Origin: Methylobacter psychrophilus
GTDB taxonomy: Bacteria > Pseudomonadota > Gammaproteobacteria > Methylococcales > Methylomonadaceae
Assembly: GCF_025583945.1 (NCBI RefSeq)
Contig: NZ_JAOEGU010000024.1
Coordinates: 1 to 58,428, forward strand
Direction of reading: 5' to 3'
Length of the DNA stretch: 58,428 bases
The notes under the pieces: model-generated
Seen by the model: the letters and a program-made list of their open reading frames with translations, nothing else
Told to the model about the DNA's origin: nothing
Database searches by the model: none
Shown: positions 26,938-35,530 of the stretch, piece by piece
Numbering within the stretch: the stretch's first letter is position 1
Layout of the letters: every line of letters begins with the position of its first letter
Position numbers and translations under genes: made by a program

Positions 26938-29031
26938 ATGAACGATGACATGAATGATAGTGTTGAGACAAACATAAATCCTGGCGCTGAAATGAGCGAG
27001 CTACGCAGTGAGGATCTTGATGCCTTGCTGAACAAGTATTTCAGCGGTCGTGTAGTTCGAAAAGACCTGACCAAGCAATTAAAAGAAGGGGCGAATGTCC
27101 CTGTGTATGTACTTGAATACCTGTTGGGCATGTATTGCGCTTCCAATGACGATGAAGTGGTCAGTGTCGGCATGGAGAGCGTTAAGCGCATACTGACAGA
27201 AAATTATGTGCGTCCTGACGAAGCCGAAAAGATAAAGTCGCTGATCCGTGAGCGGGGAAATTATCGGATTATTGATAAAGTCACCGTAAAACTGAACCAA
27301 AATAAGGATGTTTATGAGGCACTACTGTCTAATTTAGGTATTAAAAATGCCTTGGTGCCCACCAATATCGTCAAGGAGAATGAAAAGCTGTTAACCGGAG
27401 GTATCTGGTGCATTATCACTGCGCAATACTTTTACGAAGAAGGCCAGAAAACCTCTCCTTTTTCAATTCAGACGCTCAAGCCGATCCAGATGCCATCGAT
27501 GGATATGGAAGAGATTTTCGAGGCCAGAAAACAGTTTACAGTTGACCAATGGATGGACGTCCTGCTTCGTTCGGTGGGTATGGAGCCAACCAATCTAACG
27601 CTTAGGGTTAAATGGCATTTAATCGCCAGAATGATTCCCTTCGTAGAAAATAACTACAACGTCTGTGAGCTAGGACCACGCGGAACGGGCAAGAGTCATG
27701 TCTATAAAGAATGCTCTCCCAACAGCTTATTGGTATCGGGTGGACAAACGACGGTCGCTAACCTCTTCTACAATATGACGAGCCGACAAATCGGCTTGGT
27801 GGGTATGTGGGATGTGGTCGCGTTTGATGAAGTGGCCGGCATGAATTTTAAGGATAGGGACGGCATACAAATCATGAAGGATTATATGGCTTCGGGTTCC
27901 TTTTCGCGAGGTCGTGATTCCATTGAAGGCAAGGCCTCGATGGTTTTTATTGGCAACATCAACCACAGCGTTGAAACACTGGTAAAGACCAGTCACCTCT
28001 TGGCACCTTTTCCGGAAGCCATGATTGATACCGCGTTTTTTGACCGTTTTCATGCCTATATTCCAGGGTGGGAAATTCCTAAAATGCGTCCAGAATTCTT
28101 TACCGACCGCTTCGGCCTTATTACCGATTACTTGGCCGAATACATGCGGGAGATGCGTAAACGCAGCTTTGCCGATGCCATCGATAAATATTTTAAGTTG
28201 GGCAATAATCTCAATCAACGGGATGTGATTGCGGTGCGCCGAACGGTATCCGGCTTAATGAAGCTGCTTTATCCCAACGGTATTTATGATAAAGACAATG
28301 TCCGGACTTGTCTGACCTACGCGCTTGAAGTCAGGCGTCGTATTAAAGAACAGCTGAAAAAACTGGGCGGCATGGAATTTTTTGATGTGCATTTTAGCTA
28401 CATCGATAATGAAACCCTTGAAGAGTTCTTTGTTAATGTGCCTGAACAAGGCGGCAGCCAACTTATCCCCGAAGGCATTGCCAAGCCTGGTGTAGTGCAT
28501 TTGGTGACTAAAGGGGCAACAGATCAACCAGGCCTTTACCGTTTTGAAACACAAATGACTGCTGGTAATGGCAAACACTCAGTCTCAGGGTTAGGTTCCA
28601 ATACAGCGGCTAAAGAGTCAGTTCGGGTGGGCTTTGATTACTTTAAAGGCAACCTGAACCGTATTAGTGTGACCGCCAAGTTCTCTGATCACGAATATCA
28701 CATCCATGCCGTCGAACTGCATAACACCGGCCCCAGTAACAAAATAAGCCTGGCAGCGATGATCGCTTTTTGTTCAATTTTAATGAACAAGCCGGTTCAG
28801 GAACAAATGGTCGTCTTGGGTGATATGACTTTGGGTGGCGTTATTAATCCGGTTGAAGACTTGGCAGGCTGCCTGCAATTGGCCTTGGAAAGCGGCGCAA
28901 AACGCGTGCTATTGCCGATGTCATCAGCATCGGATATTCCTACGGTACCCGCCGAGATATTTTCTAAATTTCAGATCAGCTTCTTCGCCGATCCGGTTGA
29001 TGCAGTTTACAAGGCGTTGGGGGTTCAGTGA
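26938..29031 (+). CDS. brxL: BREX AAA+/Lon-like protein BrxL
   Basis: This 697-residue protein has an N-terminal domain (~1-200), a AAA+ core with Walker A GPRGTGKS (~246-253) and Walker B VAFDEVAGM (~295-303), and a C-terminal Lon-protease-like domain (~560-697). The last domain has TGPSNK where Lon has its catalytic Ser, but the segment expected to hold the Lys reads INPVEDLAGCLQLALESG rather than the usual GIKEK form, so proteolysis is doubtful. BrxL forms ring-shaped multimers on DNA and is needed for phage exclusion but not for methylation. The start ATG directly follows the pglZ stop. Length is typical. The next ATG overlaps its stop (TGATG). Confidence 0.93.
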   Translation: MNDDMNDSVETNINPGAEMSELRSEDLDALLNKYFSGRVVRKDLTKQLKEGANVPVYVLEYLLGMYCASNDDEVVSVGMESVKRILTENYVRPDEAEKIKSLIRERGNYRIIDKVTVKLNQNKDVYEALLSNLGIKNALVPTNIVKENEKLLTGGIWCIITAQYFYEEGQKTSPFSIQTLKPIQMPSMDMEEIFEARKQFTVDQWMDVLLRSVGMEPTNLTLRVKWHLIARMIPFVENNYNVCELGPRGTGKSHVYKECSPNSLLVSGGQTTVANLFYNMTSRQIGLVGMWDVVAFDEVAGMNFKDRDGIQIMKDYMASGSFSRGRDSIEGKASMVFIGNINHSVETLVKTSHLLAPFPEAMIDTAFFDRFHAYIPGWEIPKMRPEFFTDRFGLITDYLAEYMREMRKRSFADAIDKYFKLGNNLNQRDVIAVRRTVSGLMKLLYPNGIYDKDNVRTCLTYALEVRRRIKEQLKKLGGMEFFDVHFSYIDNETLEEFFVNVPEQGGSQLIPEGIAKPGVVHLVTKGATDQPGLYRFETQMTAGNGKHSVSGLGSNTAAKESVRVGFDYFKGNLNRISVTAKFSDHEYHIHAVELHNTGPSNKISLAAMIAFCSILMNKPVQEQMVVLGDMTLGGVINPVEDLAGCLQLALESGAKRVLLPMSSASDIPTVPAEIFSKFQISFFADPVDAVYKALGVQ

Positions 29032-29108
29032 TGGCTGACTCGTATAAATATGAAGTAAATCTAATGCAAGCTATTAACCAGTATCTATTAAAAGCTTATA
29101 TCTTCTAA
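29031..29108 (+). CDS. Short ORF overlapping the end of brxL (possible gene remnant)
   Basis: The sequence TGATG at the brxL stop opens a 25-residue frame starting MADSYKYEVN and ending at a TAA at 29106-29108. The overlap is typical of translational coupling in this operon, so a former downstream BREX-linked gene may have been lost here. Alone, a chance frame is equally possible. Confidence 0.3.
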   Translation: MADSYKYEVNLMQAINQYLLKAYIF

Positions 29109-29129
29109 TTTACCAGTTTATATACAAAA

Positions 29130-30596
29130 ATGAATTTAAAAAATAAAGGACTAAATCAATCTAATATTGACATGATGTTGGATATGACCAAGTTGACACA
29201 AATTTCAGAGTTGTCTACCGCCTCCATAGCGATGAACGCAATAAAGCAATATGATCAACTAACAACTAGGAGGCTGTCCGAGAATAGGAGTCGTAGCGAG
29301 GGAAAGCCATTTTGAGTCAGATTTTTTGGTCATTTGAGGCGAATAGTTGTTCTATTTAACGAAAATGGGCGGAAGATCTGGCCGAAATGGCTTTTCCGCA
29401 GTAGATTCTCTATTCTCGGACAGCCTCCTAGCGTATCTGCGGCTATTAAGGCGAGCACTCAGATAGATTGCCAGGGGTTTTCTCAAGTGAAGCACTTAGC
29501 TCGCATCCTTGATGATGAAAAGAAGTACAGCCTTCATATTAATACTGCTAGATCTCAACTTCTTCAACAAACATGGGGTAATCAAGCAATTCAAAAAATG
29601 ATAAATGAGCAAGCAGCCTTATTTGATAGTTTATCTATCCGAGTCGCCGCAATGGGTTTCGACAAGATTAATTCCCAACTAATAGCACAATCTGAGTTAG
29701 CTTTGGAGATAACATCAACCAGGCTGGCAGATAAGATGAATAATATTGGCCTGATGACTCAACGTGAGATGTTATCAGTTCGCTTGTTTGAAGTTCCAAA
29801 TATCTATTCTGAATTTGTACGACAAACGACAGACAAGCTTGCTACTAATGTAGTGCCTGACATCGCAAGCCGATTAAGAAGCAGTCTGAACCTTGCAGAA
29901 TATCAAATGCTTGGAATTGTTGATATTACCAGTACCTTTATAGTAATGCCGGACGATGATGATGAGCCAGAAGACAAGAGAATTTTAAATGCACCATTGA
30001 TACAGCAGCAAGAACTCCTTTGTTACAGAGGGAATACTCAAGATGAAAATGACATAAATGCGTTAGTAGCGATTAGCCCAACTGCTCGAACAGAACAGAA
30101 AGCTCACCGTGTATTGGATCTAATAGTTTTATCTAATAATGCAGGGAGAATGTCTGAGAATGGAGAGGAGTTCTTCAAACCTACAACTTGTATGATGACC
30201 GTATTTGCTGATTTACCTTGGATTTCTGCGACTGACAAGTGGAGGATGGCTGATGTAATCGATTGTTTGTATTTCATCTTCTATGAAGGAGCAGGGAAAG
30301 ATAAGCTTCGCTTTATTGATAAATATGGTGGTCCATTAACTACTAACGATTGTGATTTAATTTGGTGTATAAAGCACTTGAGAAATAAGTGGGGTCGTCA
30401 CGATATTGATCATGGCAGTGATAATGAAATCCGAAAATCATGGGCAGTTTTGTCTAAACAATTTCAATGGTTAGGACTCACTTCATATCCTATGAGCATT
30501 CAACACTATCAATTAATTCATTATAAATTACTCGAATTGGCGGAAAGTTTTCTGTTATGTATGCTAAATAAACTTGAACTAAAAAAAGCATCATAA
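29130..30596 (+). pseudogene. Unknown protein gene interrupted by a MITE
   Basis: Two frames, 29130-29315 and 29334-30596, are halves of one gene. Removing the 158-bp element and one copy of the CTAG duplication rejoins them as ...YDQLTT|SVSAAIKAS..., restoring a single 434-residue frame. The element has an in-frame TGA, so the intact protein is not made; a shorter product could be started within the second half. The protein has an N-terminal Asn/Lys-rich portion, a central helical part, an acidic MPDDDDEPEDK loop and a C-terminal domain with WCIKHLRNKWGRHDIDHGS, the latter possibly HEPN-like or nucleotide-binding. I do not recognise the family. It directly follows the BREX operon on the same strand, so it may be a defence-linked gene. 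Confidence 0.7.
29270..29427. mobile_element. 158-bp MITE with perfect terminal inverted repeats and CTAG target duplication
   Basis: The ends GAGGCTGTCCGAGAATAG and CTATTCTCGGACAGCCTC are perfect inverted repeats. They are flanked by CTAG at 29266-29269 and 29428-29431, which is the four-base YTAR target used by IS5-type transposases. Removing the element and one CTAG restores the interrupted reading frame, which confirms both the boundaries and the target duplication. No transposase gene is inside. Confidence 0.88.
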
Positions 30597-30805
30597 TTGA
30601 TCAGCTTTAGAAATGACCGATACGAAAACCTAAAATTCGATGTTCAAGTTTTTAAATTCTTTACATTCATATTTTTGGCAAATCATCCAACAACACGGTA
30701 CTGTAGCGAAGAATTTACTGCAATTAAGATAATTTACATGAGGATAATTTTGATGGTTATATGTTTTTCTACAATTAAAAACAACATAAAGTTGAGGTCT
30801 TAGAT

Positions 30806-32005
30806 ATGGTGTTTATTATTGAACATTCTGAAAAATGCTCTATATGTAACAAGAATGTTGTTGAAAAGTGTGGTGATAAACGACCACAACATCAACGATG
30901 TCTTAAGTGTAGAAAGGTTTTTTTTATTTGTGGAGATTGTTTAGGAGCCCAATGTCCTGAGTGCAAAGGAGACCTTCAATCGAAAGAGGAGACTTTTCCA
31001 GATAATTTATTCTATGCTATAGAAAAAGGTGATTTATCTGAGGTCAAAAATATTTGTGAATTAGAAAATAAAAATGTTGATTTTATCATTAACGATAAGG
31101 GGGATATTCCATTAATTAGGGCAGCAGTATCTAAACAACATGAAATTTGCCAATGGTTAATAGACAAATGTAATGCATCGATAAATGCAAGAGATAAATA
31201 TGGAAGAACCCCTTTAATTGAAATGATGCGTTGTCGAGATTCAAATTGGCCTAAGAAACAGGCCTTATTATTTGCACCATCAGTAAATGAACAGGATGGT
31301 GGTGGAAAAACCGCCTTAATGTTTGCATCGGAAGGAGCTGGTTTGTTTGGTTCTAAAAAAGGGAATATAACGATTATTAAACAACTATTGGGTTTTGGTG
31401 CGGATGTTTTTATAAAAGATAAATATAGGAATACAGCATTAGATATTGCAATACGAAGTAACGATAGAAGCAAGACTTCAAGTAATCAAACTGTTGTTGA
31501 TTATCTTAAAAAAGTTGAAATATCAGCTAAGCAAGTAGCAGAAAATATTCCAATGGAAAGTTCTATGCTAGATAATCCTATTTCAGATTTGAAATTTATA
31601 CGCACTAACGCTTCTTTGCCAACAGTTGAGGTAGATCTTGATAGTCTACCTCAAGATTATCATGGCTACCAAAAAATAGTAGACCAAGTGTTACAGGTAT
31701 TTATTACTCGTTATCCAGAATCTGTAATGACAATTTACGTTTATCAAACACAAAGCGTAAATTTTATTGATCATATGGCTTTTTCAGCTTTTATTGGTAT
31801 AGCAGGAAAAAAGAAATCACAAGATAAGCTATTAGATATGTTGCTCAATGCATTTAATAAAATTACTGGAGTTAATGCTAGGTTTAGTGATTATATAAAC
31901 ACTACAATTGGAGTATGTGAATTTCATGTTGAATATGGGCAAGTTTGGCATCCTGTTGATGCAGGAACTTGGTCTTCAGCGGTCATAAGTGTGACTGATG
32001 TTTAA
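30806..32005 (+). CDS. Zinc-ribbon/ankyrin-repeat protein
   Basis: This 399-residue protein has three parts. Residues ~6-55 hold CSICNKNV, CLKCRKVFFICGDC and CPEC, i.e. four CxxC-type pairs able to bind two zinc ions in a RING- or LIM-like arrangement. Residues ~65-225 are ankyrin repeats, seen as DNLFYAIEKGDLSEVK, KGDIPLIRAAVSKQHEICQWL, YGRTPLIEMM, GGKTALMFASEGAG and YRNTALDIAIRS. Residues ~260-399 are a domain I do not recognise, ending WHPVDAGTWSSAVISVTDV. GAGG lies ten bases before the start. Ankyrin and zinc modules point to protein-protein contacts; the C-terminal domain may be the effector. It sits between the BREX operon and the duplicated cassette on the same strand. No catalytic motif is visible. 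Confidence 0.7.
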   Translation: MVFIIEHSEKCSICNKNVVEKCGDKRPQHQRCLKCRKVFFICGDCLGAQCPECKGDLQSKEETFPDNLFYAIEKGDLSEVKNICELENKNVDFIINDKGDIPLIRAAVSKQHEICQWLIDKCNASINARDKYGRTPLIEMMRCRDSNWPKKQALLFAPSVNEQDGGGKTALMFASEGAGLFGSKKGNITIIKQLLGFGADVFIKDKYRNTALDIAIRSNDRSKTSSNQTVVDYLKKVEISAKQVAENIPMESSMLDNPISDLKFIRTNASLPTVEVDLDSLPQDYHGYQKIVDQVLQVFITRYPESVMTIYVYQTQSVNFIDHMAFSAFIGIAGKKKSQDKLLDMLLNAFNKITGVNARFSDYINTTIGVCEFHVEYGQVWHPVDAGTWSSAVISVTDV

Positions 32006-32708
32006 GTGTCATAGCAAATGAAAAATGAGGCAAAGGTGGCTTTCTTGCATGATATTTTTCTACGTTATAGTTGAAGATCCATTTTTATTTGTTAACCTGT
32101 CAGAATCGTAGTGATTCACATCGTAAAAAAGCATCATCGTTAAGGTGGGGTTGCTTAGGCTAAATAGAGAGACAAGGGGACGTAAAATGTCCCCTTGTTC
32201 ATTTATTGTCTCTCCATGTGGGGGCAATGAGGGGAGTGGTTGAGCTCAATGAGAATGCTATCTGTAAACGATATGTCTACCTGTTAGTTGTTATTTTTAA
32301 AATAAACAAGAAATTAATAATAATCGATATATAGTAAGAATGTATCAAAAATATAGTAAAACGCCGCCCAGCCAAAAATGTAAAAGAACACAGGGACAGC
32401 GGATATTGCATGTAAAAAAGCGTGGAGAAATGACCAGGAAGTCTGCAAAAAAGCGTCAAAATTTGTCAGGAAGAACTCCTATGGTATTTTCTAAATGGTA
32501 AAAAAATTGCTAAAAGTTTTTTAATTTTATACGCATGTTTTACATTAATAGGTTATTAAGGGTTTGTAATGTTGATTACAGGTTTTTTCGGCAGATTGTG
32601 TGAAAATGGATTTTTTCGTTCAGGCACTACGTAGTTCATCTCAATGCCGTTAAAAGAGGATAATGGGGCTAGAAAACATGAATTCAACATCCCATTACAA
32701 TACTCACC
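32006..32708. other. 700-base gap before the WYL-Nudix cassette
   Basis: No gene was found on either strand; the best frames are short and poorly composed. It contains the hairpin at 32172-32198, possibly the terminator for the ankyrin gene. The last 50 bases are related to the region just upstream of the right-hand WYL gene, so the inverted duplication begins about here (near 32660). Confidence 0.5.
32172..32198. terminator. Stable hairpin, possible terminator
   Basis: ACAAGGGGAC (32172-32181) pairs perfectly with GTCCCCTTGT (32189-32198) around a seven-base loop. GAGAGAC at 32167 and GTCTCTC at 32208 can extend the pairing at the base. There is no T-run beyond a short TTCATTTATT, so it could be a terminator or a cruciform. 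Confidence 0.45.
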
Positions 32709-33689
32709 ATGAACCGCACCGAACGCTTTTATCGCATTGATCAACTACTAACTTCCAGTAAGTTGCTAACCCGCCAGGCGTTACTGGATGATCTGGGGGT
32801 TTCATGGGCTACCTTAAAACGTGATCTTGCTTACTTGAAGGATCGTTTTAATGCACCCATCATTTTCGATTACCAGGCCGGCGGGTATCGCTTTAATACG
32901 CCCAATGTAGGCCCAACTTATGAGTTACCTGGCCTTTGGTTCAATGCTGATGAGACATATGCGCTGCTAACTATGCACCGTTTGTTGTCTGAACTGGAAC
33001 CTGGCTTACTGGCTCCGCATGTAGAACCGTTACTGTCGCGTTTAAACAGCATTTTGGCGCAAAATACGGCTGAGTATTCTCAGGTAAATGAGCGCATACA
33101 GCTTACCAGTATTGGTAAACGCCTTAAAAATCCAGTCTATTTTGGTTTGGTATCACGTGCTACATTGGCGCGACAACAAATCAAGGTTCGTCATTATTCT
33201 CGAGAGCAGAATCATTATACTGAGCGCATACTCTCTCCACAGCGACTGGTATTTTATCGCAATAATTGGTACCTGGATGCTTGGTGTCATCAAAGATACG
33301 CATTACGGCGCTTTTCGGTAGATGCATTAGAAACTATTGAGCTACTTGCTGAACCGGCTCATGAGGTTTCTGATGCTGAAATGGCCGCAGAATTCGCCAG
33401 TAGTTACGGTATTTATTCGGGTTCAGAGGCGCATATCGCCCGTCTACGTTTTTCACCAGCGGCGGCACGCTGGGTGGCTGATGAAGCGTGGCATCCAGAT
33501 CAGATTGGACAGTACGATGCAAAGGGCTATTTTATTTTGGAAGTACCTTATGCCGAGCCCACTGAATTATTGATGGATATTTTGCGGCATGGCCTGCATG
33601 TTGAGGTAATTGAACCCTTAGCGCTACGGCAAATGATCTGTGAGGTTATTCAAGGCATGACCAACTTATACCAGGCAGAAAAACAATAA
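32709..33689 (+). CDS. WYL-domain transcriptional regulator (left copy)
   Basis: This is a 326-residue YafY/DeoR-like regulator. The N-terminus is a helix-turn-helix (RIDQLLTSSKLLTRQALLDD then SWATLKRDLAYLKDRF, ~9-50); the WYL domain (~155-225) has FYRNNWYLDAWCH, literally WYL; a WCX-like C-terminal domain follows. The start at 32709 (MNRTERF) is supported by comparison with the right copy: the two copies agree from this Met, while an ATG further upstream is in frame in one copy but not in the other. Divergence starts there. The regulator is 141 bases before the Nudix gene and probably controls the cassette by binding its conserved upstream region. Nearly identical to the copy at 42747-43724. 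Confidence 0.88.
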   Translation: MNRTERFYRIDQLLTSSKLLTRQALLDDLGVSWATLKRDLAYLKDRFNAPIIFDYQAGGYRFNTPNVGPTYELPGLWFNADETYALLTMHRLLSELEPGLLAPHVEPLLSRLNSILAQNTAEYSQVNERIQLTSIGKRLKNPVYFGLVSRATLARQQIKVRHYSREQNHYTERILSPQRLVFYRNNWYLDAWCHQRYALRRFSVDALETIELLAEPAHEVSDAEMAAEFASSYGIYSGSEAHIARLRFSPAAARWVADEAWHPDQIGQYDAKGYFILEVPYAEPTELLMDILRHGLHVEVIEPLALRQMICEVIQGMTNLYQAEKQ

Positions 33690-33830
33690 ACTTCTAAAAT
33701 CTTATCTTTTTTCAAAAGGCGCACTATTTGAGCCTGAAGCACGTTACACTGATTCCTATTGTGGTAGAACAGCCGCATCACCACCGTCAGACGGTTTTAT
33801 TAGCTTTAACTTATAAGGCACCAAACACAG

Positions 33831-35222
33831 ATGTCAGATCACTCACGTAAAAATTCTACCGTATTAGCGGCTGTTTCTTCCTTCATGTCCTGCCACGACA
33901 AAGAAGATTATGAAGGTGTTTTTATCATTGCTCGCCAGCGTAATGACCTTTATCAGATATTTTCGGGCGGTACCGCCGATGACCCAGAATATGTCGACGA
34001 ATGGATGGGAGCGCCGTTTATTATGGAATCCATGCTTAATGATATCGCTGAAATGGGCGATCCGAAGAAGCCCCATTTGCAGATAGTTAAAGATAACAAG
34101 GGACAGGTTCCGGTTAAATCCTCAGTACCTGACATCAGCAGCTATCCTGAAATGATGCAACCTATCTATCAGAAATCGTTGCATCCAGATACCCGCTACA
34201 ATGACGACGATGAACTGATTGATGACCCTGGTGTTTGCCATCCTCGTCTTAACAACCACGGTGAATGGGTCACTATTTTTCATCCCACTCATCCCTTGCC
34301 CATGTCAGCCTTTGCCGATCCGACAAAATTGGCCATTATGTTGCCCAACGGGCAATCCCCCACCGCAATAAATGACATTGCTTTTCAGCCTTGGACAACC
34401 GCGCCTGAAACACTGGCCGGTTGGGTACATGTTGAAGGTCAGAAAAAAATCGATGAACCACCACTGAAACCCAAAAACGGCAAAAAAATAGCTGCTGGTG
34501 TTGTCGTCATTGAATCGGATGGCCGTTTTTGGCTCGTGGCTCCTACCAATGCCTTTGGCGGCTATAAAGCTACTTTCCCCAAAGGCCGAGTGGAACCTGG
34601 TATGAGCCCTCAGACAACAGCAATCAAGGAAGCTTTTGAGGAATCAGGATTGCAGGTCGAAATTACTGGCTTGATTGGAGACTTTGAACGTTCGACAACT
34701 ATCACCCGATATTACACTGCACGCCGCTTAGGTGGATTACCTACTCAAATGGATTGGGAGTCGCAGGCGGTTATACTGGTGCCGAAACCGCAGTTGTTGA
34801 AGGTACTTAATCACGCAAATGATCATGCGGTGATTCAGGCGTTGAACAAACTTAACCTTGAAGTGAACGAGAATAACGACAAAATTTTGATAGCCTCTAT
34901 CGGTGGTGAAGGTGGCGGGGCGACTATTTATGGCCGCCAAAACGATAATGCCTGGACATTTTGGCGCGAAGGCTCTTCCATGGATGCTGACGATATTGAT
35001 ATTTGGATTCCTTACCGCTCAGAGCAGGTTCCGGAACTCGATGACGCGCTGCCGCACTGGTGTATGAACGCCTATCCGATGGAAATTAATCCATCGTTTA
35101 TACCCTGGTTCAGAGAGCGCTATGAACAACACTGCAAAAACGCTTCGGCATTCCCAGAGGACTCTTACGGTAGTGATAAAGACAGATGGCTGGAAATTCT
35201 GTATAAAAATCAGAAAATTTAA
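33831..35222 (+). CDS. Nudix-fold protein with flanking unknown domains (left copy)
   Basis: This is a 463-residue protein. Residues ~1-215 are an unknown domain. A Nudix domain (~220-330) follows with FPKGRVEPGM then IKEAFEESGLQ. Against the Nudix box GX5EX7REUXEEXGU it keeps G, E, E, E, G and the final hydrophobic, but has Met for the first Glu and Lys for the Arg. The last ~120 residues (SIGGEGGGATIYGRQ, FWREGSS, WIPYRSE) are a further unknown domain. It may hydrolyse or only bind a nucleoside-diphosphate-linked ligand such as an ADP-ribose derivative. Its neighbours are a WYL regulator and a deacetylase-fold enzyme. The start at 33831 follows AAGG about 12 bases upstream. The right copy shares the same altered residues, so these are not recent damage. 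Confidence 0.8.
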   Translation: MSDHSRKNSTVLAAVSSFMSCHDKEDYEGVFIIARQRNDLYQIFSGGTADDPEYVDEWMGAPFIMESMLNDIAEMGDPKKPHLQIVKDNKGQVPVKSSVPDISSYPEMMQPIYQKSLHPDTRYNDDDELIDDPGVCHPRLNNHGEWVTIFHPTHPLPMSAFADPTKLAIMLPNGQSPTAINDIAFQPWTTAPETLAGWVHVEGQKKIDEPPLKPKNGKKIAAGVVVIESDGRFWLVAPTNAFGGYKATFPKGRVEPGMSPQTTAIKEAFEESGLQVEITGLIGDFERSTTITRYYTARRLGGLPTQMDWESQAVILVPKPQLLKVLNHANDHAVIQALNKLNLEVNENNDKILIASIGGEGGGATIYGRQNDNAWTFWREGSSMDADDIDIWIPYRSEQVPELDDALPHWCMNAYPMEINPSFIPWFRERYEQHCKNASAFPEDSYGSDKDRWLEILYKNQKI

Positions 35223-35233
35223 CCGTAAGCACT

Positions 35234-35473
35234 ATGAACCTGCTTTTAGCCGCTGTAGCTGCGGCCAACTGCTACAACTTGCCGCCTGATCAACTTGCTT
35301 ACTGCCGCGCTCTTGAACATCATGAGGTGGCTCACTGCTACAGTATTCAGGACAGTGCGTTGCGCACAGAGTGTCGGGCACTGCTGCATCAGGAACCCAG
35401 TGTATGTAATGGCATAACAGACCCTACCGAACGCCATCTGTGTCGATCCAAGACTGAAAACAAGGCGCAGTAA
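35234..35473 (+). CDS. 79-residue Cys-rich protein (left copy)
   Basis: This small protein (MNLLLAAVAAANCYNL...) contains six cysteines in a regular pattern, with CRALEH, HCYS, ECRALL, VCNG and LCRS. The first 12 residues are hydrophobic and could be a short signal or hydrophobic helix. The pattern suggests disulfides or a metal site. I do not recognise a family. The gene lies 11 bases after the Nudix gene and is nearly the same as the right copy (40953-41192), where even the overlap with the Nudix gene is kept, so it is a real component of the cassette. Confidence 0.7.
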   Translation: MNLLLAAVAAANCYNLPPDQLAYCRALEHHEVAHCYSIQDSALRTECRALLHQEPSVCNGITDPTERHLCRSKTENKAQ

Positions 35474-35530
35474 CCAGTAATGTCGAATGTTGACCCTTGT
35501 TAATAATTTTTTTATTAACAGGACGTTGTT

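Noticed and set aside
30597-30803. 68-residue ORF between the interrupted gene and the ankyrin gene
   Set aside because: TTG start, no ribosome-binding site, low-complexity hydrophobic composition.
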